A stretch of 47,532 nucleotides of DNA from Allorhizocola rhizosphaerae (GTDB lineage: Bacteria; Actinomycetota; Actinomycetes; Mycobacteriales; Micromonosporaceae), in the NCBI RefSeq assembly GCF_003426775.1, contig NZ_QJUG01000042.1, positions 1-47,532 of the forward strand, written 5' to 3'. Shown here in pieces: positions 36,329 to 44,938 of the stretch (position 1 is the first letter of the stretch; every line of letters begins with the position of its first letter). The position numbers and the translations under genes were made by a program. Under the pieces are notes generated by a model. That model saw nothing but the letters and a program-made list of their open reading frames with translations. It had not been told where the DNA came from and searched no databases.

Positions 36329-36347
36329 GACCCAGGATCATAGCGGT

Positions 36348-36449
36348 GTGAGCAACCCTCAGCCGCATACCATCACCGCCACGGGCGCCCTGTTCAGTTC
36401 ACCGGATGGACATCCCCTGCTCGTCAAGCCCGTCTATAAGGACGGATGA
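36348..36449 (+). pseudogene. NUDIX hydrolase, cut after the first 33 residues
   Basis: GTG 36348 opens a frame reading TITATGALFSSPDGHPLLVK then PVYKDG. This is the typical start of actinobacterial NUDIX proteins up to the point where WELPGG and the NUDIX box should follow. A TGA comes right after, and 4 nt later the sequence becomes a partial thioesterase copy. The rest of the gene is missing from the window, which marks a rearrangement breakpoint at about 36445-36453. Confidence 0.65.
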
Positions 36450-36453
36450 GGGC

Positions 36454-36640
36454 TCACAGGATGGCGTGAACTGTGGTCGCGTGCAACCGCCGCGTGATAT
36501 CGGCGAACGCCAGCGACTTGCCCAACTTCGTCAACCGCGCCGTCACCGACACATCCTTGCCGAACACCGGCCCCTGGAACGTCGTCATTGGACCAGGCCC
36601 GCGGTCGCTGCCGTCATCATCGCCTGCCAACAATGTGTAT
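36454..36640 (-). pseudogene. Decayed copy of the thioesterase 3' end
   Basis: Closely similar to the 3' half of the intact thioesterase gene at 37261-37659. It reads PVFGKDVSVTARLTKLGKSL and AFADITRRLHATTVHAIL-stop, but lacks internal segments (a short internal gap around 36485, and the sequence beyond GPMTTFQ). It lies on the same strand as the intact copy, with an MFS remnant between them. Confidence 0.85.
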
Positions 36641-36737
36641 GCCGTTGAGGACAGCAGTTGGGTTTCGTCGTGGTTCAGTGCACGAGGCGCCCGCTGGGCC
36701 AACGAGTGCGAGGCACCGCCCGCTCAGCCGCTAGAGC

Positions 36738-36778
36738 GGGTTCCGCCCGGCGCGTAGGTGCTCGACCGGGCGGAACCC
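36738..36778. terminator. 13-bp perfect hairpin downstream of the MFS remnant
   Basis: gggttccgcccgg (36738-36750) and its exact complement (36766-36778) flank a 15-nt loop, just after the MFS remnant's stop at 36789-36791. It is probably the old terminator of that gene. Confidence 0.6.
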
Positions 36779-36788
36779 ATTGGCTGAG

Positions 36789-37260
36789 TCAGGCGGCTGA
36801 TGCCTGACGCAGCGGTCGCCAGGCCGCGATGACGATGAGCGCCATCACGGCGGCGGCGATCCCAGAATGGGGTGGTGAGTCCCCAGGTGCGGGCCAGCGT
36901 GCCACCGAGGAGTGACCCGATGGCCGCGCCGCCGAGATCGAGCAGCGAGTAGACGCTGCCGACCCGGCCGAGCAGGTGGTTGGGTACGACGCGTTGGCGC
37001 AGAGTCACCAAGATGACGCCCCAGACCATGGTGTGCATCCCGAAGACGATCAAGATGCCGCAGCGACGAGGGGTTCCGTCGTGATCGCCAGGGTCGTGTG
37101 GGTGATGACCTCGACGACGAGACCGGCGCGGAGCAGGGCGCCGGCCTCGAAAATCCTTTGCAGCCGCGGCGCGATGAGGGTGCCGAGTAGCCCGCCGACG
37201 GCGAAGGTGGTTAGCAGAAAGCCGTAGCCGACGCCGGACAGGCCCAGCCGTTGCCCGGCG
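36789..37260 (-). pseudogene. C-terminal remnant of an MFS transporter
   Basis: Reads in segments: QRLGLSGVGYGFLLTTFAVG, GLLGTLIAPRLQRIFEAGAL, then a frameshift near 37060, ILIVFGMHTMVWGVILVTLR, NHLLGRVGSVYSLLDLGGAA, and a second shift near 36870 before VMALIVIAAWRPLRQASAA-stop. These are transmembrane helices of the second half of a drug/MFS exporter. The N-terminal half is absent; the sequence begins exactly at the stop codon of the thioesterase gene, so a rearrangement removed it. Confidence 0.85.
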
Positions 37261-37659
37261 TCACAGGATGGCGTAAACCGTGGTCGCGTGGGCAACCACC
37301 GCCTCACCCGCCATGAGCGTGATATCGGCGAACGCCAGCGACTTGCCCGACTTCGTCAACCGCGCCGTCACCAACACATCCTTGCCGAACACCGGCCGCT
37401 GGAACGTCGTCGACAACTGCACCGTCGTCATGGGACCAAACCCACCACGCGCCGCGCTGATCGCAATGACTGTCGCCGTGTCGGCCGCCGCCATCATCGC
37501 CTGCCCGCACATCGCCCCACCTTCCCGTGCGAGCCGATCCGACCACGGCAACCGCAGCACCGCAAAATCCGCCCCGGTCTCCTCCACGGTCAGCCCCAAC
37601 TCCTGCACCCACGGCGCGAAGTTGTCCTTCAGAATCGCGTTTCCGTCAATCTCACCCAT
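37261..37659 (-). CDS. PaaI-type hotdog-fold thioesterase
   Basis: 132 residues, the size of single-domain hotdog thioesterases that hydrolyse acyl-CoA. It shows NFAPWVQELGLTVEETGADF and LAREGGAMCGQAMMAAADTA, where this family usually has GG-x-x-x-x-D. GPMTTVQLSTTFQRPVFGKD and the beta strands LVTARLTKSGKSLAFADITL follow. The reading frame is intact, unlike its partial copy at 36454-36640. ATG 37659 is the only plausible start. Substrate unknown. Confidence 0.87.
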   Translation of the reverse strand: MGEIDGNAILKDNFAPWVQELGLTVEETGADFAVLRLPWSDRLAREGGAMCGQAMMAAADTATVIAISAARGGFGPMTTVQLSTTFQRPVFGKDVLVTARLTKSGKSLAFADITLMAGEAVVAHATTVYAIL

Positions 37660-37782
37660 GCCCAGCCCTCTCCCTCACCGGCACCCACCCAACCACAAAG
37701 CCGCAACCCCTCACTATCCTGCAGTCAACTCGCCGGCCCGGCGACCGAAATGCTCGGCTGCCGCGCGGTTGGCGGCCCGACG

Positions 37783-37847
37783 GCTGAGGTGCAAGGCGGC
37801 GGCGGGTTTCAGCCCCCGGCCACTGAGGGAATCACTTGCACCTCAGC
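37783..37847 (-). terminator. 13-bp inverted repeat straddling the moaD-like stop
   Basis: gctgaggtgcaag (37783-37795) and its exact complement (37835-37847) flank 39 nt. The 37835-37847 arm lies inside the 3' coding end of the MoaD-like gene and the loop contains its stop. The region 37660-37808 otherwise holds no gene. Confidence 0.45.
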
Positions 37848-38090
37848 ACCGTCGGTGACCCCCGCCTCTTGCCCACCGAGCGCGCGCACATCTTCACCGT
37901 CGACGTAAACGTTCACGAACCGCCGCAGCTCCCCCTGCTCGTCCCGAATCCGCCGCCCCAGCCTGGGCCAGCGCCGCTCCAGCTCGTCGAGCACATCCCG
38001 AAGCGACCCGCCTCCCGCCTCGACCTCGACCCGTGCCGCACCGTCCACTTCGGACCGAAGCGCGCTCGGCACGAGCACCTGCACGCTCAT
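37809..38090 (-). CDS. MoaD/ThiS-like ubiquitin-fold sulfur carrier
   Basis: 93 residues with beta-grasp features. It opens SVQVLVPSALRSEVDGAARV, continues GGSLRDVLDELERRWPRLGR and FVNVYVDGEDVRAL, and ends VIPSVAGG with the C-terminal Gly-Gly that is adenylated and thiolated in this family. ATG 38090 has GGAGG 8 nt upstream and overlaps the stop of a 23-codon ORF (ATGA). The BNR-repeat gene lies directly upstream, a pairing I have seen often in actinobacteria. The pathway served is unknown; it need not be molybdopterin. Confidence 0.9.
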   Translation of the reverse strand: MSVQVLVPSALRSEVDGAARVEVEAGGGSLRDVLDELERRWPRLGRRIRDEQGELRRFVNVYVDGEDVRALGGQEAGVTDGAEVQVIPSVAGG

Positions 38091-38158
38091 GCCGATGCCT
38101 CCGCAAACTCAGGTATCACTCGGCTCCGCACGATCCGCTCGGGCAAGCCCTCGCTCAT
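38087..38158 (-). CDS. 23-aa ORF linking the BNR-repeat and MoaD-like genes
   Basis: A tiny frame beginning MSEGLPERIVRSRV overlaps the BNR stop as ATGA and the moaD-like start as ATGA, so three genes are chained with no gap. Its own 3' end supplies the GGAGG ribosome site of moaD. It may act only to pass ribosomes along, or it may be the relic of a longer gene. Confidence 0.45.
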   Translation of the reverse strand: MSEGLPERIVRSRVIPEFAEASA

Positions 38159-39243
38159 AGCGCGACCGCGCGCAGGCACAGCACATCGGGCAGGTGGGCC
38201 GCGACCTGTGCCCAGCTCTCGCCCTCGTCGGCGCTCGCGAACACCTCGCCCGTGCGGCTGCCGAAGTAGACCCCGACCGGATCGGCGTTGTCCACGCACA
38301 TCGCGTCGCGCAGCACGGTCGCGTAGAACGGCGCCGTCGGCAGCCCGTAGGACTGCGCCTGCCACGTCTTGCCCGCGTCGTCGCTGCGAAACACCTGGCA
38401 CTTGTTGTCGACCGGGAAGCGGGAGCTGTCGGCCTGCAACGGGAAGTTCCAAATCGTGCCGGGCCGGCGCGGGTGGGCGACGATCGGGAACCCGAAGTCG
38501 CTGGGCAGCCCGTCGGCGATCGACTGCCACGTCTGCCCGTCGTCGTCGGACCGGTAGACCCCGTGGTGGTTTTGGGCGTAGAGCCGCTCGGGGTCGCCCG
38601 CGTCGCGGGTCACCTTGTGCACGCACTGCCCGAACTCCGGGAACTGGTCGGGCATGAAGTAGGCCTTGATCCCCGTGTTGCCGGGCGCCCACGTGGCACC
38701 GCCGTCGGTCGTGCGGTAGACCCCGCCGGTGGACATGGCCACGACGACCCGCTGCGGGTCGGTCGGGTGCGGCAGGATGGTGTGGATTGCCTGCCCACCG
38801 AACCCGGCGCCCCACTGCGGCCGGTGCGGGTGGTCCCACAGCGCGCGCACGAGCTCGAAACTGGAGCCACCGTTGGTCGAGCGGAACAACGCGGACGGCT
38901 GGCTGCCCGCCCACACCACGCCCGGCTCGCTGGCCGGACCGGGCTGCAACGCCCACACCCGGGTCAGCGTGGTCTCGGTGTCTTTGGGGAATGCGACGGG
39001 CGCCTCCTCCGGCTCACGCCAGCAGCCGCCAAGGTCGTCGCTGACCGCGACGCTTGGGCCGAAGTGGGAGCTGTCGATGCCTGCGAGCAGGCGGGGCGTG
39101 GCACCGTCACGCTGGTCGATGCCGACCGCGTAGACCGCGGTCATCGGGAAGTGCGGGACGCTGATCTGCCAAGCGTCGCCGACCCGGTCTCGCCGGGCCA
39201 GAAACAGCCCTTTAGCTGTGCCAATCATCAGTAGGACGGTCAC
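38155..39243 (-). CDS. BNR/sialidase-like beta-propeller protein
   Basis: 362 residues from GTG 39243 (GAGG just upstream). Repeated BNR signatures S/T-x-D-x-G-x-x-W are visible: SDDLGGCWREP, STNGGSSFEL, TTDGGATWAPG, SDDDGQTWQSI, SDDAGKTWQAQ and SADEGESWAQV. These form a six-bladed propeller related to sialidases and the YCF48/VPS10 type. The N-terminus (VTVLLMIGTAKGLFLARR) is a first blade strand, not a signal peptide, so it is probably cytoplasmic. No sialidase catalytic set can be recognised, so the enzyme name should not be taken literally. Confidence 0.87.
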   Translation of the reverse strand: MTVLLMIGTAKGLFLARRDRVGDAWQISVPHFPMTAVYAVGIDQRDGATPRLLAGIDSSHFGPSVAVSDDLGGCWREPEEAPVAFPKDTETTLTRVWALQPGPASEPGVVWAGSQPSALFRSTNGGSSFELVRALWDHPHRPQWGAGFGGQAIHTILPHPTDPQRVVVAMSTGGVYRTTDGGATWAPGNTGIKAYFMPDQFPEFGQCVHKVTRDAGDPERLYAQNHHGVYRSDDDGQTWQSIADGLPSDFGFPIVAHPRRPGTIWNFPLQADSSRFPVDNKCQVFRSDDAGKTWQAQSYGLPTAPFYATVLRDAMCVDNADPVGVYFGSRTGEVFASADEGESWAQVAAHLPDVLCLRAVAL

Positions 39244-39254
39244 GGCCTCAGTAT

Positions 39255-39267
39255 GTACCCGGGGTAC
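39255..39267. promoter_or_regulatory. Palindrome in the BNR / PH-like divergent promoter
   Basis: GTACCC-G-GGGTAC is a perfect 6-bp inverted repeat around one base, in the 43 bp between two divergent starts (39243 and 39287). It is a candidate operator. Confidence 0.4.
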
Positions 39268-39286
39268 GACATGAGACACTCGTACG

Positions 39287-39679
39287 GTGATCCGGTTCCG
39301 CTACCACGCCGCCGTCGCGGTCACCGCCCTGCTGGCCGTGATCGGCTCGACGCCCTTCCTGTTCGAGGGGATCCTCGCGCTGCGCGAGGGTCGCGGGCTG
39401 CCGGGTCTGCTGGTCCTCGTGACACTGGTCCCGCTCGTGGTCGCGATTTGGGCGTGGCGGGCGGGCACCGACGCCAACGAATATGGCATCCGGGTCAGGG
39501 CGCTGGTGGGCCGCCGGATCGTGCCGTGGACCGAGGTGAGCGCGCTCGTGCCCGACGAGAAGGGCCGCACGCGGGCGGTCCTGCACAGCGGAGCGGCCGT
39601 CCCGCTGACCGCCGTCAAACCGAGCGATCTCCCGAGGCTCGCGCAGTGCCGCGCCGCCGCTTCCCCGCAGCGATCTTGA
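39287..39679 (+). CDS. Small membrane protein with bacterial PH-like domain
   Basis: 130 residues. Two hydrophobic segments ([20 protein letters not shown] and [20 protein letters not shown]) are followed by a short beta-rich PH-like domain ([36 protein letters not shown]). This is the arrangement of actinobacterial PH-domain proteins with YGIRVR…VPW signatures. GTG 39287 is the start. It lies 70 bp upstream of gatC on the same strand, so it may contribute to that operon's transcription. Function unknown. Confidence 0.8.
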   Translation: MIRFRYHAAVAVTALLAVIGSTPFLFEGILALREGRGLPGLLVLVTLVPLVVAIWAWRAGTDANEYGIRVRALVGRRIVPWTEVSALVPDEKGRTRAVLHSGAAVPLTAVKPSDLPRLAQCRAAASPQRS

Positions 39680-39749
39680 GTCCGCGGCGGGCTTACGGAG
39701 ACACAGCCCGCGCGAAGGCTGTCACACCCGCCCAATAGACTGTCGAGCC

Positions 39750-40049
39750 ATGGCTGCTATCTCGCGCGATGAGGTCGCGCACCTGGCGCGGCTGGCCCGG
39801 CTCGCCGTCACCGAGCAGGAGTTGGACCTCTTCGCCGGCCAGCTTGACTCGATCCTCCAGGCGGTCGCCCGCGTGGGTGAGGTCGTCGCCGACGACATCC
39901 CGCCGACGTCGCATTCCGTGCCGTTGGTCAATGTCCTGCGCGACGACGTCGAGGCCCCGTGCCTGACCCCCGCCGAGGCGCTGGCCGGTGCGCCCGATCC
40001 GTTCGAGGGCCGGTTCCGTGTGCCTCAGATCCTGGCCGAGGAGGAGTGA
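39750..40049 (+). CDS. gatC: Asp-tRNA(Asn)/Glu-tRNA(Gln) amidotransferase subunit C
   Basis: Small scaffold subunit that locks GatA and GatB together. 99 residues. It opens [20 protein letters not shown], then [19 protein letters not shown] and [20 protein letters not shown], ending [13 protein letters not shown], all characteristic of GatC. Its stop is 2 nt before gatA, and its last codons GAGGAG serve as gatA's ribosome site. Confidence 0.97.
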   Translation: MAAISRDEVAHLARLARLAVTEQELDLFAGQLDSILQAVARVGEVVADDIPPTSHSVPLVNVLRDDVEAPCLTPAEALAGAPDPFEGRFRVPQILAEEE

Positions 40050-40051
40050 GC

Positions 40052-41518
40052 ATGATCAAGGAGACCGCCGCCGCGCTCGGCGCGAAGATTGCCGCGGGTG
40101 AGATCACCTCGGTGCAGGCGACGCAGGCCCACCTCGACCGGATCAGCGAGGTCGATGGCCGGGTGCACGCGTTCCTCCACGTCGATCCCGAGGGCGCCCT
40201 GCGGGCCGCGGCCGCGATCGACGCCCGCATCGCCAACGGAGAGCAGCTTGGGCCGCTCGCCGGCGTGCCCATCGCGGTCAAAGATGTCATTGCCACCAAG
40301 GGCATGCCGACCACCGCGGGCTCGAAGATCCTCGAAGGCTGGCGTCCGCCCTATGACGCGACGCTGACGACCCGGCTGCGCGAAGCGGGCCTGGTCATCC
40401 TCGGCAAGACCAACATGGATGAGTTCGCCATGGGCTCGTCCACCGAATACTCAGCCTACGGGCCGACCTACAACCCTTGGGATTTAACCCGCATCCCGGG
40501 TGGTTCCGGTGGTGGCTCGGCCGCGGCGCTGGCGGCCTATGAGGCTCCCCTTTCCATCGGCACCGACACGGGCGGCTCAATCCGCCAGCCGGGCGCGGTG
40601 ACCGGGACCGTCGGCGCGAAGCCCACCTACGGCGGCACCTCGCGCTACGGGCTGATCGCGTTTTCGTCCTCTTTGGACACACCCGGCCCGTGCGCGCGCA
40701 CCGTCGAAGACACGGCGCTATTGCACTCGGTGATCGCCGGGCACGACCCGATGGACTCCACGTCCATCCCGCAGCCCGTGCCTGATGTGGTCGGCGCGGC
40801 CCGGCGCGGCGCCGCCGGTGACCTGAGCGGGGTGCGCATCGGGCTGGTGCGCGAGTTCACCGGCGAGGGCGCCGAGCCGGGCGTGATGTCGGTGTTCCGC
40901 GACGCCGTCGAGTCGCTGACCAAGCTCGGCGCGGAGATCGTCGAGATCTCGTGCCCGCACTTCCTCTACGCACTCCCGGCCTATTACCTCATCGCGCCGA
41001 GCGAGTGCTCGTCCAACCTGGCCCGGTTCGACGGTGTCCGGTTTGGACTGCGGGTGGGCGATGACGGCTCGCGCTCGCTGGAGGAGGTCATGTCGGTCAC
41101 GCGTGAGGCCGGCTTCGGCCCGGAGGTGAAGCGGCGCATCATCGTTGGCACATATGCGCTTTCCAGCGGCTACTACGACGCCTACTACGGCCAGGCGCAG
41201 AAGGTGCGCACGCTGATCACCCGCGACTTCACCGCCGCCTTCGAGCAGGTCGACGTCATCGTGTCGCCCACGACGCCGTTTGTCGCGTTCCCACTGGGTT
41301 CGCGGACCTCAGATCCGTACCAGATGTATCTTGCAGATCTCTACACCATCCCGACCAACCTGTACGGTGGGCCGGCCATTTCCGTCCCATGTGGACTGTC
41401 CGAGGGCCTGCCGGTCGGGCTGCAGATCATGGCGCCGACCATGGCTGACGACCGGATGTATCGGGTGGGCGCCGCCGTCGAGTCCGTCGTCGGCACCCTG
41501 ACCCCGCCTGCGCTGTAG
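40052..41518 (+). CDS. gatA: Asp-tRNA(Asn)/Glu-tRNA(Gln) amidotransferase subunit A
   Basis: Amidase subunit that releases ammonia from glutamine for transamidation of Glu-tRNA(Gln)/Asp-tRNA(Asn). 488 residues. The Ser-cisSer-Lys triad is complete: K77 (IAVKDVI), S152 ([11 protein letters not shown]) and S176 ([11 protein letters not shown]). The C-terminal [16 protein letters not shown] and [13 protein letters not shown] match the family. ATG 40052 follows GAGGAG; a longer frame upstream is antifamily sequence overlapping gatC. Confidence 0.98.
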   Translation: MIKETAAALGAKIAAGEITSVQATQAHLDRISEVDGRVHAFLHVDPEGALRAAAAIDARIANGEQLGPLAGVPIAVKDVIATKGMPTTAGSKILEGWRPPYDATLTTRLREAGLVILGKTNMDEFAMGSSTEYSAYGPTYNPWDLTRIPGGSGGGSAAALAAYEAPLSIGTDTGGSIRQPGAVTGTVGAKPTYGGTSRYGLIAFSSSLDTPGPCARTVEDTALLHSVIAGHDPMDSTSIPQPVPDVVGAARRGAAGDLSGVRIGLVREFTGEGAEPGVMSVFRDAVESLTKLGAEIVEISCPHFLYALPAYYLIAPSECSSNLARFDGVRFGLRVGDDGSRSLEEVMSVTREAGFGPEVKRRIIVGTYALSSGYYDAYYGQAQKVRTLITRDFTAAFEQVDVIVSPTTPFVAFPLGSRTSDPYQMYLADLYTIPTNLYGGPAISVPCGLSEGLPVGLQIMAPTMADDRMYRVGAAVESVVGTLTPPAL

Positions 41519-41523
41519 CGGCC

Positions 41524-41853
41524 ATGGCCGACGTGACGCTCGGCCTGGCCTCGGGGCCGGGCGAGTCGACGGTGCTGTCGGTCAAGCTGCAGATGCCGGC
41601 GTGGGAGCTCAACCTGCGGGCCACGCCCGAGGAGCTGGCCGGTCTGCGCGCGATCCGGGGGTCGGATTGGGCAGCGCGGCGAAGCCTTCACATCGGGCAG
41701 TCGGCCGGCTCGCCGGTGCACTGGGCGATGGCCGAGGCTGGCACCGCCGCGGTCATGGTCGGTGCCGACGACGAAACATGGGACTTCGCCGTCATGGTCC
41801 CGCTCGCGAGCGTCGACCGGATCGTCGCCGCGGTGGCAGCCGGCGAATGGTGA
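41524..41853 (+). CDS. Conserved small protein in the gat operon, unknown function
   Basis: 109 residues starting 5 nt after gatA. A two-part alpha/beta composition is apparent: LGLASGPGESTVLSVKLQMP, WELNLRATPEELAGLRAIRG, then TAAVMVGADDETWDFAVMVP. I do not recognise a family. Its spacing from gatA implies co-translation. Nothing suggests a membrane segment or metal site. A large stem-loop begins at its stop codon. Confidence 0.75.
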   Translation: MADVTLGLASGPGESTVLSVKLQMPAWELNLRATPEELAGLRAIRGSDWAARRSLHIGQSAGSPVHWAMAEAGTAAVMVGADDETWDFAVMVPLASVDRIVAAVAAGEW

Positions 41854-41905
41854 CCGCTTGACAGGCGGGCGCGCCGAAACCGGAAACGCGCCGACAGCAA
41901 GCGGT
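41853..41905. terminator. Stem-loop between the gat operon ORF and the aquaporin gene
   Basis: Outer arms accgcttg/caagcggt (41853-41860, 41898-41905) enclose inner arms ggcgcg/cgcgcc (41868-41873, 41887-41892). It sits between two convergent genes and can serve both directions. There is no T-run. Confidence 0.6.
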
Positions 41906-41947
41906 TGGTGACCGCGCCCGCTCGGCATAGGCAGGCGCGGTTCATGC

Positions 41948-42640
41948 TCACCTACGGGCGGCGGCCGGGCGCCACAGCGGGAACAGGAGCCCGGCGAGGG
42001 CCGCCCCCAGGATGCCCGAAACGGCATACACCCAGAGTTTGCCGAACCCTGCCCAGTCGACGGCTTCGCCCGCGAACAGCATCACCACCTCGGGGCCGAA
42101 GCTGCGGGCGAAGTTCAGCGAGGCCGCCGAAACCGCCGCGATCGCGAGCGTTCCGGCGGCGAGCGCCATGCCCTGGCCGAGACCGAGAGCCAGGCCGGGG
42201 CCGTCCGCGAGGCCGAAGACCACGCAGCACAGCAGGAACACCCCGAGCGCCTCGGCGATGAGGGGCGCGGCGAACTGCACGCCGCTGAGATCGGCGGCGG
42301 GCCTGGTTACGCCCAGGCTGCGGCTGACGCCGTCACCGCCAAGCACCGCCCAGACCAGCAGCGCGCCGACGACGCCGCCCACCAGCTGCGCGACGATGAT
42401 GGCGAGGGCGCCAAGCCAGTCGAGCACGCCTCGAATCGCGCTGGCCAGCGTGATCCATGGGTTGAAGTGACCCCCGAAGATCCAGAAAAGCACGGGGATG
42501 GTCACGAACACGGCGATCGCCGCGACGAGCGTGTCCGGACTGGTGATGACGGCCCCAACGATGAAGAACACGAGCAGGGCCGTGCCGATAGCCTCTCCCA
42601 CCAGGCGAGGCATTGTTGCGGAACCCATACAAATCAGCAT
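41948..42640 (-). CDS. MIP-family channel (aquaporin/glycerol facilitator) with altered NPA motifs
   Basis: 230 residues with six transmembrane segments and the MIP internal repeat. The first half-helix loop is GGHFNPWITLA (NPW instead of NPA); the second is AASLNFARSFGP (NFA instead of NPA), with the following Arg of the selectivity filter kept. LVGEAIGTALLVFFIVG opens the protein. ATG 42640 is used; ATG 42628 and 42613 are alternatives. It lies between gatA and gatB on the opposite strand. Water or small-solute transport is expected but the selectivity cannot be stated. Confidence 0.87.
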   Translation of the reverse strand: MLICMGSATMPRLVGEAIGTALLVFFIVGAVITSPDTLVAAIAVFVTIPVLFWIFGGHFNPWITLASAIRGVLDWLGALAIIVAQLVGGVVGALLVWAVLGGDGVSRSLGVTRPAADLSGVQFAAPLIAEALGVFLLCCVVFGLADGPGLALGLGQGMALAAGTLAIAAVSAASLNFARSFGPEVVMLFAGEAVDWAGFGKLWVYAVSGILGAALAGLLFPLWRPAAARR

Positions 42641-42690
42641 GCGCCTATGTGATGTCCTCGTAAAGGGCCTCCCTTGACGGGCACTAAGCT

Positions 42691-44190
42691 ATGGGCGTGA
42701 GGACGGTTGCGATGTTGAGCTTCGATGATGTGGTTGCCCGGTTCGAGCCGGTGATCGGCCTGGAGACCCATGTCGAGCTGGGCACGCGGACGAAAATGTT
42801 CTGCGGCTGCCCGACGATGTTCGGCGCGGAGCCCAACACCCAGATCTGCCCGGTGTGCCTGGGCCTGCCGGGCAGCCTGCCGGTGGCCAACAGGGCCGCG
42901 ATCGAGGCCACGATCCGCATCGGGCTCGCGCTCAACTGCACCATCGCGACCTGGTGCCGGTTCGCCCGGAAGAACTACTTCTACCCCGACATGCCGAAGA
43001 ACTTCCAGATCAGTCAATACGACGAGCCCCTGTGCGTCGATGGATACCTCGACGTGGAGGTGGATGGTGTCACACACCGCATCGGCATCGAGCGTGTCCA
43101 CCTGGAGGAAGACACGGGCAAGACGCTGCACGTGGGCGGCGCGACCGGGCGCATCCACGGCGCCACCGAGTCGCTTGTGGACTACAACCGCGCGGGCATC
43201 CCGCTGGTCGAGATCGTGACCAAGCCCGTGCCGGGGACCGGCGCGCTCGCTCCTGCCGTCGCAAAGGCCTATGTGACCGAGCTGCGCGATGTCATCCGCA
43301 CCCTCGGCGTCTCCGATGTCCGCATGGAGCAGGGCTCGCTGCGCTGCGACGTCAACACGTCGCTCAACCGTCCGGGCGGCGACTGGGGCACCCGCACCGA
43401 GACCAAAAACGTCAACTCGCTGCGCAGTGTCGAGCGGGCCGTGCGCTCCGAGATGATCCGCCAGGGCAACGTGCTGGAGACGGGCGGCACGATCATCCAG
43501 GAGACGCGCCACTTCCACGAGGACACCGGCGACACGACTCCCGGCCGTTCCAAGGAAACAGCGACCGACTACAGATATTTTCCAGAGCCCGATCTGGTGC
43601 CGCTTGCGCCCGACGCCGAGTGGGTGGCCTCGCTCAAGGCGGCCCTGCCCGAGCTGCCCCGCGTGCACCGCCAGCGCCTCCAGCAGGACTGGGGTCTGTC
43701 CGATCTGGACATGCAGTCGATCCTCAACGCCGGCGCGGTCGAACTCATCGAGCAGACCGTGGCCGCGGGTGCCTCGCCCGAGGCGGCCCGCAAGTGGTGG
43801 CTCGGCGAGCTTTCCCGGCGCGCCAACGAGTCCGGTGTCGAGCTCGCGTCGATCGGCGCCACCCCGGCCCAGGTCGCGCAGCTGCAGGCGCTGGTCGACG
43901 CGGGCAAGCTGACCGACAAGCTGGCCCGGCAGGTGCTTGAGGGCGTGCTCGCGGGCGAGGGCGACCCGGCCGCCATCATGGCCGCGCGCGGCCTGGAGGT
44001 CGTGTCCGACACGGGCGCCCTGACCTCCGCCATCGACGAGGCCATCGCCGCGCACCCCGATGTCGCCGAGAAGATCCGGGGCGGCAACCACGCCGCCGCC
44101 GGGGTCCTCATCGGCGCGGTCATGAAGGCCACGCGCGGGCAGGCCGACGCCAAGACCGTGCGCGAGCTGGTCCTGCAGCGCCTCAGCTGA
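42691..44190 (+). CDS. gatB: Asp-tRNA(Asn)/Glu-tRNA(Gln) amidotransferase subunit B
   Basis: tRNA-binding and kinase subunit that activates the Glu/Asp side chain with ATP before amidation. 499 residues, normal length. [20 protein letters not shown] opens the catalytic domain. Zn-site cysteines appear in [55 protein letters not shown] and [14 protein letters not shown] follow. The C-terminal YqeY-like helical tail runs from ~350 ([11 protein letters not shown]) to the end. ATG 42691 is given; ATG 42712 ([13 protein letters not shown]), with GAGG upstream, is equally possible. A strong terminator follows. Confidence 0.97.
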   Translation: MGVRTVAMLSFDDVVARFEPVIGLETHVELGTRTKMFCGCPTMFGAEPNTQICPVCLGLPGSLPVANRAAIEATIRIGLALNCTIATWCRFARKNYFYPDMPKNFQISQYDEPLCVDGYLDVEVDGVTHRIGIERVHLEEDTGKTLHVGGATGRIHGATESLVDYNRAGIPLVEIVTKPVPGTGALAPAVAKAYVTELRDVIRTLGVSDVRMEQGSLRCDVNTSLNRPGGDWGTRTETKNVNSLRSVERAVRSEMIRQGNVLETGGTIIQETRHFHEDTGDTTPGRSKETATDYRYFPEPDLVPLAPDAEWVASLKAALPELPRVHRQRLQQDWGLSDLDMQSILNAGAVELIEQTVAAGASPEAARKWWLGELSRRANESGVELASIGATPAQVAQLQALVDAGKLTDKLARQVLEGVLAGEGDPAAIMAARGLEVVSDTGALTSAIDEAIAAHPDVAEKIRGGNHAAAGVLIGAVMKATRGQADAKTVRELVLQRLS

Positions 44191-44203
44191 CCAGCCGATC
44201 GAG

Positions 44204-44252
44204 ACCGCTCCCCACCCGCCACTGTCCAATGTGGCGGATGGTGGGCGGTTTT
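44204..44252 (+). terminator. Intrinsic terminator after gatB
   Basis: Long GC stem: CCG…CCCACC-CGCCAC (44205-44222) pairs with GTGGCG…GGTGGG-CGG (44231-44248), with an 8-nt loop and a following TTTT. It starts 13 nt after the gatB stop. Confidence 0.88.
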
Positions 44253-44329
44253 CGTTCCCCGGCGCCGGACGGACCATGACCACGCCGCCGGCGGGGCATG
44301 CGGCCCCGCCGGTGCCGCCGCGGGTGAGG

Positions 44330-44908
44330 TCAGCGCGGCGCGTATCGGCTCAGCACGAGCTGCGACCCGGCAAGCACACGGGCATCGAGCAGCCGCAGCG
44401 GTACCTCCGGGTGCCCCTCAAACATCGGGATGCCCGCACCCAACAGGGATGGGCCCACCATCAGGTGCAGCTCGTCGACCAGGCCGGCCGCGAGCAGGCC
44501 GTTCCACACGATGTGGCTGCCGAACACCAGGATGTCCTTGCCCTGCTCCCGCTTCAGGGCGGCCACGTGTTCGTGGGCATCCGCGCGGCCCACGATGGTG
44601 GTGTTGGTCCACGGCGCGGTCCGGTCCCGGGTGAGCGTGTCGGAGATGACCACCTTGGGCATCGCGCCGTTGAGCCGCGAGATTTCGCGCTCGACCTCGG
44701 GCCGGTTCGGGTCATCGGCGACCGGCGGCCAGTAGTCCTTGAACCCGTCGAACGACTTGCGCCCAAGCAGCAGAGTGTCCGCCGCGCGCAGCCGTTCGAC
44801 GACGTAGTGGTCGAACGCGGGATCGAACGGCATGGCCATCACGTTGTCGCCCGGCCCCGAGTAGTACCCGTCCACAGAAATGATGTTGGTGACGATGAGC
44901 TTACGCAT
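44330..44908 (-). CDS. Dihydrofolate reductase-like (RibD C-terminal family) protein
   Basis: 192 residues. It opens RKLIVTNIISVDGYYSGPGD, then LRAADTLLLGRKSFDGFKDY, KVVISDTLTRDRTAPWTNTT and DILVFGSHIVWNGLLAAGLV, ending LLGAGIPMFEG…PLRLLD. This is the RibD-C/DHFR-related fold widespread in actinobacteria; these are generally not true folate enzymes. It lies 30 nt downstream of the ECF sigma gene and the two are almost certainly one operon. NADPH binding is likely from the GSHIVW loop (inference). Confidence 0.87.
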   Translation of the reverse strand: MRKLIVTNIISVDGYYSGPGDNVMAMPFDPAFDHYVVERLRAADTLLLGRKSFDGFKDYWPPVADDPNRPEVEREISRLNGAMPKVVISDTLTRDRTAPWTNTTIVGRADAHEHVAALKREQGKDILVFGSHIVWNGLLAAGLVDELHLMVGPSLLGAGIPMFEGHPEVPLRLLDARVLAGSQLVLSRYAPR

Positions 44909-44938
44909 GTTGGTGTAGAGACACGCCCGGCCGCGGAC

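Noticed and set aside
36454-36702. Functional small thioesterase
   Set aside because: Half of the hotdog domain is missing and internal segments are deleted relative to the intact copy at 37261-37659.
38155-39243. True exo-alpha-sialidase
   Set aside because: BNR repeats are present, but no signal peptide and no recognisable sialidase catalytic set.
44330-44908. Folate-pathway dihydrofolate reductase (folA)
   Set aside because: The sequence follows the RibD-C-like group paired with sigma factors, not classical FolA, and no thyA lies nearby.
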